DNA of 35,195 bases, from positions 1 through 35,195 of the forward strand of contig JBPBQO010000111.1 in assembly GCA_050954785.1 (NCBI GenBank), read 5' to 3'. A program made the translations under genes and the position numbers. This document shows positions 19,310 to 26,928 of this stretch, piece after piece (the stretch's first letter is position 1; each line of letters begins with the position of its first letter). The notes under the pieces were generated by a model that searched no databases, had not been told where the DNA came from, and saw only the letters and a list, made by a program, of their open reading frames with translations. This stretch comes from Lichenicola sp050954785 (GTDB taxonomy: Bacteria > Pseudomonadota > Alphaproteobacteria > Acetobacterales > Acetobacteraceae).

Positions 19310-19660
19310 TCAGATGAGTTCTTTCAAGACAGCGGTCGCGACATCCCCGGTGTTGGGCGTACCGATCGGTTCGATGAGAAGCAAGTGGACCTCCTCCTCG
19401 GCGAATGGGCAGTGCTCGACGCCCTTGGGGACGACATACAACTCCCCCGGCCCGAGATGCACATCGCCATTACGGAGCCTGATCGTCAATCTTCCTTTCA
19501 CGACGAGGAAGAAATCATCGGTATCCGGATGGGAGTGCCAGACGAACTCGCCCTTGAGCTTGACCACCATGATGTCGTGGCCGTTGAAGCTCGATACGAT
19601 CCTGGGTGACCAATGGCTGGAGAATTGTCCCAGCTTGTCTTCGAGATTGACGGGCTGCAT
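19310..19660 (-). CDS. Single-domain cupin protein
   Basis: This 116-residue cupin has cupin motif 1 around FVWHSHPDTDDFFLVVKGRL (His-x-His plus acidic residues as probable metal ligands, G at the end) and motif 2 GPGELYVVPKGVEHCPFAEEE with the last ligand His. The function of this small family is not established; members are often annotated only as cupin-domain proteins. It is the last gene of an apparent minus-strand operon behind the semialdehyde dehydrogenase and gguC (37-base gap), so a role in sugar-acid metabolism is possible but unproven. Confidence 0.82.
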   Translation of the reverse strand: MQPVNLEDKLGQFSSHWSPRIVSSFNGHDIMVVKLKGEFVWHSHPDTDDFFLVVKGRLTIRLRNGDVHLGPGELYVVPKGVEHCPFAEEEVHLLLIEPIGTPNTGDVATAVLKELI

Positions 19661-19697
19661 CGTCTGATCCCTCGACGAACGTTACGCCACGCCGATG

Positions 19698-20696
19698 TCA
19701 GAGCGCGCGCGGAACGACCGGCTTCACGATCGTCGCGTCGAACGAGACCGGGTTGCGCAGGGTCAGGCGGAACGGCTCGGCCTGGATCACGAACACGTCG
19801 CCATCCTGGGTGACGATCCCGTCCGATACCGACAGGGTCGCGGTGCCGAAGAAATGCACATGCACGTCGCCCGGACGCCGGAACAGCGAATACTTGAAGT
19901 GATGGTGCTCGAGATTGGCGATCGTGTGCGACATGTTCTGTTCGCCGGACGCGAACGGCTTCTCCCACAGGACCTCGCCATCGCGCTCGATCCGCGACGT
20001 GCCGCGAACGTCGGCCGGCAGTTCGCCGACCAGCAGTTCGCCACCAAGCGACGCCGGGCGCAGCTTGGAATGGGCGAGCCACAGATAGTTCTGGCGCTCG
20101 GTCACATGATCGGAAAACTCGTTGCCGATCGCGAAGCCGACGCGGTACGGCGTGCCGTCCGGGCCATTGACGTAGATCCCGGCAATTTCCGGCTCCTCGC
20201 CAGCATCTGCGGCGAAGGCCGGGCTCGGCAGCGGAGCACCCGGCGCGACAAGGCTCGATCCGTCGCCCTTGTAGAACCATTCGGGCGCCACGCCCGGCTG
20301 GCCGTCGGTCGGCTTGCCGTTCTCGACGCCCATCAGGAACATGCGCATCGAGTCCGTCGCCTGACCGGCGGCGGCCGCCTTGTGCATCTTGTCGCGGCCA
20401 TCGGCCGAACCGAGATGGGTCAGCCCGGTTCCGGTCAACAGGAGATGGGCCGGATCGGGATGATCGATCGGCGAGAGCACGCGACCGGATGCGGACGCCG
20501 CCTCGACATCCACCGTCTCACCCAACCCATGGCGCACGACGATGTCGGCAAGGCTGGCGCCCGCGTCGATCGCCTCCAGCGTCAGCGCATAGGTCGTGGT
20601 CGCGCCGACGACCAGGCGGGCATCACCGCCCTCGTCGAAAGTCACGACCACGCGCTGTCCGGCAAGGTCGGTCAGTTGGATGAGGCTGATGGACAT
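19698..20696 (-). CDS. gguC: GguC/AraD1-type FAH-family protein, probable 2-keto-3-deoxy sugar-acid dehydratase
   Basis: This 332-residue protein resembles the GguC/AraD1 group of fumarylacetoacetate-hydrolase-fold proteins. Visible FAH-type features are EPEIAGIYVNGPDGTPYRVGFAIGNEFSDH (metal-binding acidic cluster), LRPASLGGELLVGELPADVRG, and a C-terminal HVHFFGTATLSVSDG. In pentose oxidation pathways FAH-fold enzymes can dehydrate a 2-keto-3-deoxypentonate to alpha-ketoglutaric semialdehyde. The immediately upstream gene encodes the enzyme that would oxidise that product, with only 18 bases between them. The biochemical role of GguC itself is inferred from this context. Cytoplasmic; no signal peptide. 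Confidence 0.82.
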   Translation of the reverse strand: MSISLIQLTDLAGQRVVVTFDEGGDARLVVGATTTYALTLEAIDAGASLADIVVRHGLGETVDVEAASASGRVLSPIDHPDPAHLLLTGTGLTHLGSADGRDKMHKAAAAGQATDSMRMFLMGVENGKPTDGQPGVAPEWFYKGDGSSLVAPGAPLPSPAFAADAGEEPEIAGIYVNGPDGTPYRVGFAIGNEFSDHVTERQNYLWLAHSKLRPASLGGELLVGELPADVRGTSRIERDGEVLWEKPFASGEQNMSHTIANLEHHHFKYSLFRRPGDVHVHFFGTATLSVSDGIVTQDGDVFVIQAEPFRLTLRNPVSFDATIVKPVVPRAL

Positions 20697-20714
20697 GATC
20701 GCGTTCCGACTGGT

Positions 20715-22274
20715 TCAGGCGAGCTGCAGGACGCCGTCGATACGACGGTTCAGGCCGAGCGGGTTGGTATCGGCAAGCTCTGGCGGCAGCAGTGCCTGCG
20801 GCAGGTTCTGGTAGCAGACCGGACGCAGGAACCGGTCGATCGCCAACGTGCCGACCGACGTGAAGCGTCCATCCGTGGTCGACGGGAACGGCCCGCCATG
20901 CACCATCGCATGCGCCACCTCGACCCCTGTCGGCCAGCCATTGACCAGGATACGTCCGCACCGGCGCTCCAGCAGCGGCAGCAGGCTCTTCGCGAAAGCC
21001 TCGTCCGCCGGGACCATGTGCAGCGTCGCGGTCAACTGGCCTTCGAGACGGCGGACGAGGTCCAGCACCGCATCCGCATCGTCGCAGGCGATGATCAGGC
21101 CGCTCGCGCCGAACACCTCGTCGGTCAGCGACGGCTCCGCGTTGAAGCGTGTTGCCGTAGTGTGGAACAGTGCCGCGCGGCACTGGTTCTCACCCTCGCC
21201 GACCTGGCCGGACGCCACGCAGGTCACGTCGGCGACGCTGTTGCGCGCGTCGACGGCACGGTCGTAGGCCGCATGGATGCCCGCCGTCAGCATGGTGGAC
21301 GAGGTGGCGGCCTCGATCGCCTTCCCGGCGCGGGCGACGAACGCATCGAGAGGCGCGCCCTTGATCGCGATCACCACGCCCGGATTGGTGCAGAACTGGC
21401 CCGCACCCAGGGTGAGCGAGGCGATGAACCCGTCCGCCAGTGCATCGGCACCGGCTTCGAGTGCGGCCGGGCACAGAAACACCGGATTGATGCTGCTCAT
21501 CTCGGCGAACACCGGAATCGGCACCGGCCGCTCGGCGGCGAGACGCGCCAATGCAAGCCCGCCATTGCGTGAGCCGGTGAACCCGACCGAAGCGATGCGC
21601 GGATCGCTGACCAGCGTCTGGCCGAGGGCGATGTCGGGACCGGACACCAGCGAGAATACGCCGACCGGCAGGTCGCTGAGACGGACTGCTTCGTCGATCG
21701 CTTCGCCGACCAGCGCGCTGGTTCCGGGATGCGCCGGATGACCGCGCACGACGACCGTGCAGCCGGCGGCCAGCGCTGACGCGGTATCGCCGCCGGCAAC
21801 CGAGAAGGCGAGCGGGAAGTTGCTGGCGCCGAACACGGCAACCGGCCCGACAGGGATGCGGCGGACGCGCAGGTCCGGACGCGGCAGCGGCGCGCGATCG
21901 GGCAGTGCCGGATCGAGCCGGACGCCGAGCCAGTCGCCCTGCCTGACCACGCCGGCGAACAGCTTGAGCTGCCCGGTGGTGCGTCCGAATTCGCCGGTGA
22001 TACGCGGAGTCGGCAATCCGGATTCCGCGGACGCCGACGCGATGATCGCCTCGCGACGGGCTTCGAGCGAGCTGGCGATGGTCTCGAGAAAACGCGCCCG
22101 GACATCTGGCGAGGTTGAGCGGTATGTCTCGAACGCGGCCTCGGCCCGTTCGACTGCGGCAGTGACCGATGCGGCGTCGTCGACCGGGAGGTTCGGCCCG
22201 ATCGACTGACCTGTCCGCGGATCGAGGCCGCGAAACCCGGTCTGATCCGGTGCGGTTTGTGTCCCGACGCTCAT
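20715..22274 (-). CDS. Aldehyde dehydrogenase (NADP+), probable alpha-ketoglutaric semialdehyde dehydrogenase
   Basis: This 519-residue ALDH has FGASNFPLAFSVAGGDTASALAAGCTVVVRGHPAHPGTS (substrate/cofactor region), VGFTGSRNGG, catalytic Glu in VFAEMSSINPVF and catalytic Cys in GAGQFCTNPG. This variant (FAEMSSINP, GQFCTNPG) is characteristic of the KGSADH group that oxidises 2-oxoglutarate semialdehyde to 2-oxoglutarate in oxidative pentose pathways. It heads the operon with gguC and the cupin, and is divergent from the GntR regulator. GGAG eight bases before ATG 22274 fixes the start. A candidate operator and promoter lie 21-58 bases upstream, so repression by the neighbouring regulator is likely. 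Confidence 0.9.
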   Translation of the reverse strand: MSVGTQTAPDQTGFRGLDPRTGQSIGPNLPVDDAASVTAAVERAEAAFETYRSTSPDVRARFLETIASSLEARREAIIASASAESGLPTPRITGEFGRTTGQLKLFAGVVRQGDWLGVRLDPALPDRAPLPRPDLRVRRIPVGPVAVFGASNFPLAFSVAGGDTASALAAGCTVVVRGHPAHPGTSALVGEAIDEAVRLSDLPVGVFSLVSGPDIALGQTLVSDPRIASVGFTGSRNGGLALARLAAERPVPIPVFAEMSSINPVFLCPAALEAGADALADGFIASLTLGAGQFCTNPGVVIAIKGAPLDAFVARAGKAIEAATSSTMLTAGIHAAYDRAVDARNSVADVTCVASGQVGEGENQCRAALFHTTATRFNAEPSLTDEVFGASGLIIACDDADAVLDLVRRLEGQLTATLHMVPADEAFAKSLLPLLERRCGRILVNGWPTGVEVAHAMVHGGPFPSTTDGRFTSVGTLAIDRFLRPVCYQNLPQALLPPELADTNPLGLNRRIDGVLQLA

Positions 22275-22294
22275 CGCGTTGGCTCCATTTCGAT

Positions 22295-22305
22295 TACTCG
22301 GACAA
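22295..22305 (-). promoter_or_regulatory. Candidate operator 1 (TACTC-G-GACAA) before the semialdehyde dehydrogenase
   Basis: On the + strand TACTCGGACAA; read on the minus strand it is TTGTCCGAGTA. It shares GATTACTC[G/A]GACAA with the site upstream of galM, and its GACAA half with the two perfect sites at 23293 and 29518. It overlaps the candidate -10 element by two bases. Confidence 0.55.
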
Positions 22306-22332
22306 AATCGACGCTAATGCATGCTATTGCAA
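22304..22332 (-). promoter_or_regulatory. Candidate promoter of the semialdehyde dehydrogenase operon
   Basis: On the minus strand TTGCAA (22332-22327) and GATTTT (22309-22304) are spaced by 17 bases; the -10 match is poor (3 of 6). The operator begins at almost the same distance from the -35 box as in the galM promoter (21 versus 20 bases between), which supports both. Confidence 0.4.
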
Positions 22333-22428
22333 GAGGTGGTCGGTCGTCGGCGCTGGCACCGCCGGTGCTTTGCACCGATGATGGCATGACCCGCGGCCTC
22401 GTGCTCGCGCAAAGGAAAATCGCCACGG

Positions 22429-23223
22429 ATGGACCGGCCTGAGACGACTTATTCCGGCACCGACAGACCGACGCGATACGCCGGCAAGCGATCCCCGTCG
22501 GCACCGCGCCTGCATGATAATATCGCCCGCGACATCGGCATACGCATTACCGGCGAGCAGCTCCTGCCCGGCGATCTGCTGTCCGGCGAGATAGAGGCGG
22601 CGGAACAGCTCGCCGTGTCCCGGACCGCCTATCGCGAGGCGGTGCGTATCCTGGCGGCAAAAGGTATGGTGGAAAGCCGTACGAAAACCGGCACCCGCGT
22701 CAGCCCGCGCAACCGCTGGCACATTCTCGATCCCGAAGTGCTCGGCTGGTTTCTCGAGACCAAGCCGAGCGAGAGCTTCGTGCGCGACCTGTTCGAGGTG
22801 CGGCAGATGGTCGAGCCGCACGCAGCCTCCCTCGCGGCCCTCAACCACACCAAGCGCGACATCGACGAGATGGGCGACGCACTCGGGACCATGGCGCGGC
22901 TCCAGCTCACCACCGAGGAAGGACGTGCAGCCGATCGCGCCTTCCACCACGTGATCCTGGTCGCCACCGGCAACGAGCTGATCGCCGCCCTGTCGAGCAG
23001 CGTGGTCACCGCCATCTGGTGGACCACCCTGTTCAAGCAGCGTGCCCAACGCCATCCACGCGATCCCTTGCCGGAACATCGTGCGGTGTTCGAGGCCATC
23101 CGCCTGCGCCAGCCGGACAAGGCGCGCGCAGCCATGACCGAGCTGGTTCGCTACGCGTTCGACGATATGCAGGCGTCGCTCAGCGGCCGCAGCGCCCGGC
23201 TGTCACGGCCGCCTGAACGCTAA
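22429..23223 (+). CDS. GntR-family regulator (FadR/FCD) of the arabinose/galactose locus
   Basis: This 264-residue regulator has a winged HTH at about residues 28-95 (LHDNIARDIGIRITGEQLLPGDLL, EAAEQLAVSRTAYREAVRILAAKGMVESRTKTGTRVSPR) and a helical FCD domain (VRDLFEVRQMVEPHAASLAA, DRAFHHVILVATGNELIAAL, EHRAVFEAIRLRQPDKARAAM) with the His residues expected for metal-dependent ligand binding. It resembles DgoR-type repressors of sugar-acid genes. It sits between divergent KGSADH and co-directional dgoK. Four matching candidate operators occur at promoters of this locus, so I infer it represses them and is relieved by a sugar acid or 2-keto-3-deoxy acid. Confidence 0.9.
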   Translation: MDRPETTYSGTDRPTRYAGKRSPSAPRLHDNIARDIGIRITGEQLLPGDLLSGEIEAAEQLAVSRTAYREAVRILAAKGMVESRTKTGTRVSPRNRWHILDPEVLGWFLETKPSESFVRDLFEVRQMVEPHAASLAALNHTKRDIDEMGDALGTMARLQLTTEEGRAADRAFHHVILVATGNELIAALSSSVVTAIWWTTLFKQRAQRHPRDPLPEHRAVFEAIRLRQPDKARAAMTELVRYAFDDMQASLSGRSARLSRPPER

Positions 23224-23292
23224 GCAGCGGCACGCCGGCTTGCTTGCCAGCTTTGACGGCACGGACACATAAAGCCTCACGGAGGATCGGAA

Positions 23293-23303
23293 TTGTCAGA
23301 CAA
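23293..23303. promoter_or_regulatory. Candidate operator 2 (TTGTC-A-GACAA) over the dgoK start codon
   Basis: A perfect 5-1-5 palindrome whose first three bases are the TTG start codon of dgoK. It lies seven bases after GGAGG. Binding here would block transcription elongation or initiation from an upstream promoter such as TTGCCA (23244) with CATAAA (23268). Confidence 0.6.
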
Positions 23304-24303
23304 GATGAACCCGGCTGTGGATAGTCCGGGGTCGGTCCCGACCGCCCTGGTGGCGTTGGACTGGGGCACGAGCTCGCTTCGCGCGTGGCGGGTGTCGTCC
23401 GCCGGACAGGTGCTCGAGGAACGCCACCGTCCGTGGGGCATCCTGCACCTGCCGGAAGGCGGGTTCCCGGCGGCGTATGCGTCGATCACCGAAGGCTGGC
23501 AGGGACCGCCGGATGTACCGGTTCCGGTGATCGCGTCCGGCATGGTCGGCAGCCGCCAGGGGTGGCAGGAGGTTCCATACCTGAACCTGCCGCTGGACCT
23601 GAACCAGTTGGCTGGATCGCTGACGCAGGTCGAGGGGTTCGGGCTCAGGCTGGTTCCCGGACTGCTCGACGAGACCCGCGATGGGCACCCGGATGTGTTG
23701 CGTGGCGAGGAAACCGAGGCAGTCGGTGCGCTCGAACGGCTGGAAGACACGGCAGGCGAGATCCTGCTGGTGATGCCCGGCACCCACTGCAAATGGGTCA
23801 GGGTCTCCAACGGCGTGATCGCCGGCTTCACCACCTACATGACAGGTGAGTTGTTCGCGCTGCTCAAGGAGCATTCGATCCTCGGCCGATCGATCCCGAC
23901 AAATGCGGTAACGCTGCCAGCGGACGATCCGGCCCGGCGCCGCGCCTTCGATGACGGGGTGCTCGCCGCCGCGTCGGACGGGCTGGCGGGCCGGCTGTTC
24001 TCGGTCCGCGCCCTGGTGCTGACCGGCAAGCTCGATGCGGCCCTTATCGCCGATTACCTGTCCGGGCTGCTGATCGGCGAGGAACTGACCCGCGCACTGG
24101 CCGCCGCCCGGGCCGGCGGCGCCGAACCCGACCGCATCGTGCTGGTCGGCGATCCCGCGATCACCGCGCGCTATGCAAGGGCGTTCGCGACGCTGGGCCG
24201 AACCGTACCGACGGAACTCGGCGCCGCGTCGGTGCGCGGCCTGTACCGTATCGCCGTGCTGGCCGGACTGGTGGCAGCCACGGCAGGAGAATCCGCATGC
24301 TGA
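23293..24303 (+). CDS. dgoK: 2-dehydro-3-deoxygalactonokinase
   Basis: This 336-residue DgoK-family kinase has an ASKHA-type N-terminal LDWGTSSLRAWRVSSAGQVLEE, a family motif around VIASGMVGSRQGWQEVPY, and VMPGTHCKWVRVSNGVIAGFTTYMTGELFALL. The C-terminal VLVGDPAITARYARAF is the other conserved block. It phosphorylates 2-dehydro-3-deoxy-D-galactonate (KDGal) with ATP in the De Ley-Doudoroff galactose pathway. The start is TTG at 23293 with GGAGG seven bases upstream; ATG 23305 would be 19 bases away. It overlaps dgoA by 7 bases, consistent with coupled translation. Confidence 0.93.
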   Translation: MSDKMNPAVDSPGSVPTALVALDWGTSSLRAWRVSSAGQVLEERHRPWGILHLPEGGFPAAYASITEGWQGPPDVPVPVIASGMVGSRQGWQEVPYLNLPLDLNQLAGSLTQVEGFGLRLVPGLLDETRDGHPDVLRGEETEAVGALERLEDTAGEILLVMPGTHCKWVRVSNGVIAGFTTYMTGELFALLKEHSILGRSIPTNAVTLPADDPARRRAFDDGVLAAASDGLAGRLFSVRALVLTGKLDAALIADYLSGLLIGEELTRALAAARAGGAEPDRIVLVGDPAITARYARAFATLGRTVPTELGAASVRGLYRIAVLAGLVAATAGESAC

Positions 24304-24932
24304 AACAGTATCTTTCGCAATCCCCCTATGTCGCGATCCTGCGCGGCATAACCCCCGACGAGATCATCCCGGTGTCGACCGCACTGGTCGAGGCGGGGTT
24401 CCGCATCATCGAGGTGCCGCTCAACTCGCCGGAGCCGCTCGAAAGCATCCAGCGCCTGTCGAAGGCGTTCGGCAGCACCTGCCTGATCGGCGCCGGGACC
24501 GTCACATCGGTCGAGGCCGTGCACGCCGTGCATGCCGCCGGCGCCCGCGTCGTGGTCATGCCTCACGGCGACATTGCCGTGATCCGGGCGGCCAAGGCAC
24601 TCGACATGGTCTGCACGCCCGGGATCATCACCCCGACCGAGGGATTTGCAGCACTCGCCGCCGGTGCCGACGCGCTCAAGCTGTTCCCCGCCGACCTGAT
24701 CACCCCGGATGTGCTGCGCGCGCTCCGCTCGGTGTTTCCGAAGGACACGATGTTCCTGCCGGTCGGCGGCATCACGCCCGACAACGTGGCGCCCTATATT
24801 GCCGCCGGCGCGGTCGGCTTCGGACTGGGCTCCGGCCTCTACAAGCCGGGCCGTTCCGCCAAGGAAGTCGGAGCGCTTGCCCGCGCCTATGCTGCCGCCT
24901 GGGACAGCGCCGTCGCGGGAGCGGCGTCATGA
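24297..24932 (+). CDS. dgoA: 2-dehydro-3-deoxy-6-phosphogalactonate aldolase
   Basis: This 211-residue class I aldolase of the KDPG/KDPGal family has VAILRGITPDEIIPVSTALVEAGFRIIEVPLNSPEPL (active-site Glu and substrate loop), GAGTVTSVEAVHA, MPHGD, CTPGIITPTE and the Schiff-base lysine in ADALKLFPADLI, then PVGGITPDNV. It cleaves 2-dehydro-3-deoxy-6-phosphogalactonate to pyruvate and D-glyceraldehyde 3-phosphate. It overlaps dgoK at the start and the sugar dehydrogenase at the end (ATGA), so the three form one operon. Confidence 0.93.
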   Translation: MLKQYLSQSPYVAILRGITPDEIIPVSTALVEAGFRIIEVPLNSPEPLESIQRLSKAFGSTCLIGAGTVTSVEAVHAVHAAGARVVVMPHGDIAVIRAAKALDMVCTPGIITPTEGFAALAAGADALKLFPADLITPDVLRALRSVFPKDTMFLPVGGITPDNVAPYIAAGAVGFGLGSGLYKPGRSAKEVGALARAYAAAWDSAVAGAAS

Positions 24933-25858
24933 AAACCGGCGAACCCATCCGGATCGGGATCGTCGGCGCCGGGCAGATCGCCAAGGTCCAGCACATCCCG
25001 GCCCTGGCCGCATCGCCCGGCTTCAGGCTGACCGCGATCGCCAATCCGGTGCCGGTCGACGTGCCGGAGGGCGTGATCCTGTTCCCGTCGATCGAGGCGA
25101 TGATCGAGGCGAACATCGTCGATGCTGTCGCGATCTGCACGCCGCCGCAGATCCGCTACGGCCTGGCGCGTACAGCGATCGCCGCCGGCCTGCATGTCCT
25201 GCTGGAAAAGCCGCCGGCGCAGACCGTGTCAGAAGTCGAGGATCTCGCCGCCCGTGCCACTGCCGCCGGGCGCACGCTGTTCGCGGCATGGCACTCGATG
25301 TTCAGCGCCGCCGTCGATCCGGCACGACGCATCCTGGCCGAGCGCGGCGTCTCCGCCATGCGGATCGTATGGAAAGAGGATTACGAGAAATTCCATCCCG
25401 GCGTCGACTGGTTCTGGCAGCCGGGCGGCATGGGGACCTTCGACTCAGGGGTCAATGCATTGTCGATCGTGGTCGGGAGCATGCCCGAAGCGGTATTCGT
25501 ACGCGGCGCGACATTCCGCATCCGCGACGGCGCGCATACCCCGATTTCGGCAAGCCTGCAGCTTGCCACCCCCACACATGCCGACGGCTTCACCGCCGAA
25601 CTCGACTGGGACCATACCGGCGAGGAAACCTGGTCCATCACCTGGACCCTGGGCGACGGTGGAACGCTCGAACTGGAACAGGGAGGCCGTATCCTGCGGC
25701 TCGACGGCAAGACCATCCTGGATGCGGGAGATAACGAGTACTTTGCGCTGTATCGCCATTTCGAGGTGCTGATCGACGAAGGCCGGAGCGACGCCGAGAC
25801 ACGACCGCTGCAACTGGCGGCCGACGCCTTCAGCCTGGCCAGGATCGAGCGCACCTAG
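24929..25858 (+). CDS. Gfo/Idh/MocA-family D-galactose / L-arabinose 1-dehydrogenase
   Basis: This 309-residue oxidoreductase has the N-terminal Rossmann motif GIVGAGQIAKVQHIPALAASPGF, then AVAICTPPQIRYGLARTAIAAGLHVLLEKPP (catalytic EKPP lysine motif) and a C-terminal beta-sheet domain with VWKEDYEKFHPGVDWFWQPGGMG. The layout is close to what I recall of Azospirillum L-arabinose 1-dehydrogenase, including the KEDxxxxHPG and NALSIV segments. Such enzymes oxidise L-arabinose and often D-galactose to the lactone with NAD(P)+. It overlaps dgoA by 4 bases and ends 17 bases before the convergent permease gene. Relative preference for pentose or hexose cannot be read from the sequence. Confidence 0.88.
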   Translation: MKTGEPIRIGIVGAGQIAKVQHIPALAASPGFRLTAIANPVPVDVPEGVILFPSIEAMIEANIVDAVAICTPPQIRYGLARTAIAAGLHVLLEKPPAQTVSEVEDLAARATAAGRTLFAAWHSMFSAAVDPARRILAERGVSAMRIVWKEDYEKFHPGVDWFWQPGGMGTFDSGVNALSIVVGSMPEAVFVRGATFRIRDGAHTPISASLQLATPTHADGFTAELDWDHTGEETWSITWTLGDGGTLELEQGGRILRLDGKTILDAGDNEYFALYRHFEVLIDEGRSDAETRPLQLAADAFSLARIERT

Positions 25859-25875
25859 CCCGATCCAGTCCGATT

Positions 25876-26874
25876 CTACCGGAGGGTGGACGCCTTCCGG
25901 CCGGTCTTCCAGCGATCGAACATCACGGCCAGCAGCAGGATGCCGCCACGGACCAGATACTGGTAGAACGCCGGAACGTTCAGCAGGCCCATCGCATCCT
26001 GCACGCAGCCCATGATGAGCACCCCGACGACGACGCCGGAGATGGTGGCGATACCGCCCGACAGGGAGACACCGCCGAGCACGCAGGCGGAAATCACCGC
26101 GAGTTCCAGCCCGATCGACGTCTTGGGATCGCCGAGACCCATGCGCGAGGTCAGCAGCACGCCGGCCAGCCCCGCCAGGAGGCCCTGCAGCGCGAACACG
26201 CCGATACGCAGGCGCGTCACCGGAATACCGGCCAGCCGTGCCGCCTCGACGTTGCCGCCGATCGCCAGCACGTCCCGGCCGAACACGGTGCGGTTGAGCA
26301 CGAACCCCAGCACTACGAAGCTCAGGAACATAATCCAGACCGGCGTGGTCAGCCCCAGGAAGCTTGCCGAGGACAGGCCGAAGAAGGCCGGCGCCATGAT
26401 CGGCACCGCGTCGCCGCCGGACGCGATATAGGCGAGGCCACGCACCGCCTCCATCGTGGCGAGGGTCGCGATCAGCGAGTTGATGCCGAACGAGGCGACC
26501 ACGACGCCGTTGAATAGCCCGATCATCCCGCCGGCCAGGATGCCGCACAGGATTCCGAGCGGCGCGCCGAGATAGTTCGCCGCGACCGAGCCGACGACGC
26601 CGGCGAAGGCCACGATCGATGCGATCGACAGATCGACTTCGCCCAGTGCCAGCACCAGCATCATGCTCGATGCGATGGTGCCGGTGAGCGTCACCGACAG
26701 CAGCAGTCCGGTGATGTTGCCGCGTGACAGAAAGTCGGGAACCAGAGCTGCCAGGCCGATCACCAGCAGGATGAAGACGAACACGATGCCCGATTGCTGG
26801 ACGGCGCGCCTGATCGTGCTGTTGAGCCGGCCTCGCTCGAGTGCCGGCGTCTGGGAGAGGGTCACGGGCTGCAT
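25876..26874 (-). CDS. araH: Sugar ABC transporter permease (AraH/RbsC type)
   Basis: This 332-residue hydrophobic protein of the RbsC/AraH/XylH permease family has about 8-10 membrane helices. Clear family motifs are LALGEVDLSIASIVAFAGVVGSV, GLFNGVVVASFGINSLIATLATM, the Arg/Gly loop RTVFGRDVLAIGGNVEAARLAGIPV (cytoplasmic EAA-like loop) and ELAVISACVLGGVSLSGG. It is third in araF-araG-araH with a 54-base gap after araG. It forms the inner-membrane channel for L-arabinose-type sugars; specificity comes from the binding protein. Convergent with the dehydrogenase gene. Confidence 0.93.
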   Translation of the reverse strand: MQPVTLSQTPALERGRLNSTIRRAVQQSGIVFVFILLVIGLAALVPDFLSRGNITGLLLSVTLTGTIASSMMLVLALGEVDLSIASIVAFAGVVGSVAANYLGAPLGILCGILAGGMIGLFNGVVVASFGINSLIATLATMEAVRGLAYIASGGDAVPIMAPAFFGLSSASFLGLTTPVWIMFLSFVVLGFVLNRTVFGRDVLAIGGNVEAARLAGIPVTRLRIGVFALQGLLAGLAGVLLTSRMGLGDPKTSIGLELAVISACVLGGVSLSGGIATISGVVVGVLIMGCVQDAMGLLNVPAFYQYLVRGGILLLAVMFDRWKTGRKASTLR

Positions 26875-26928
26875 GGGAACTCTCGCTGCTACGCTAAGGT
26901 CGTATCGACAGGGTCGAAAAATGAATTG

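Noticed and set aside
19695..21572. 625-codon + strand ORF opposite gguC and the aldehyde dehydrogenase
   Set aside because: It spans two real opposite-strand genes with recognisable catalytic motifs, and its own translation has no domain.
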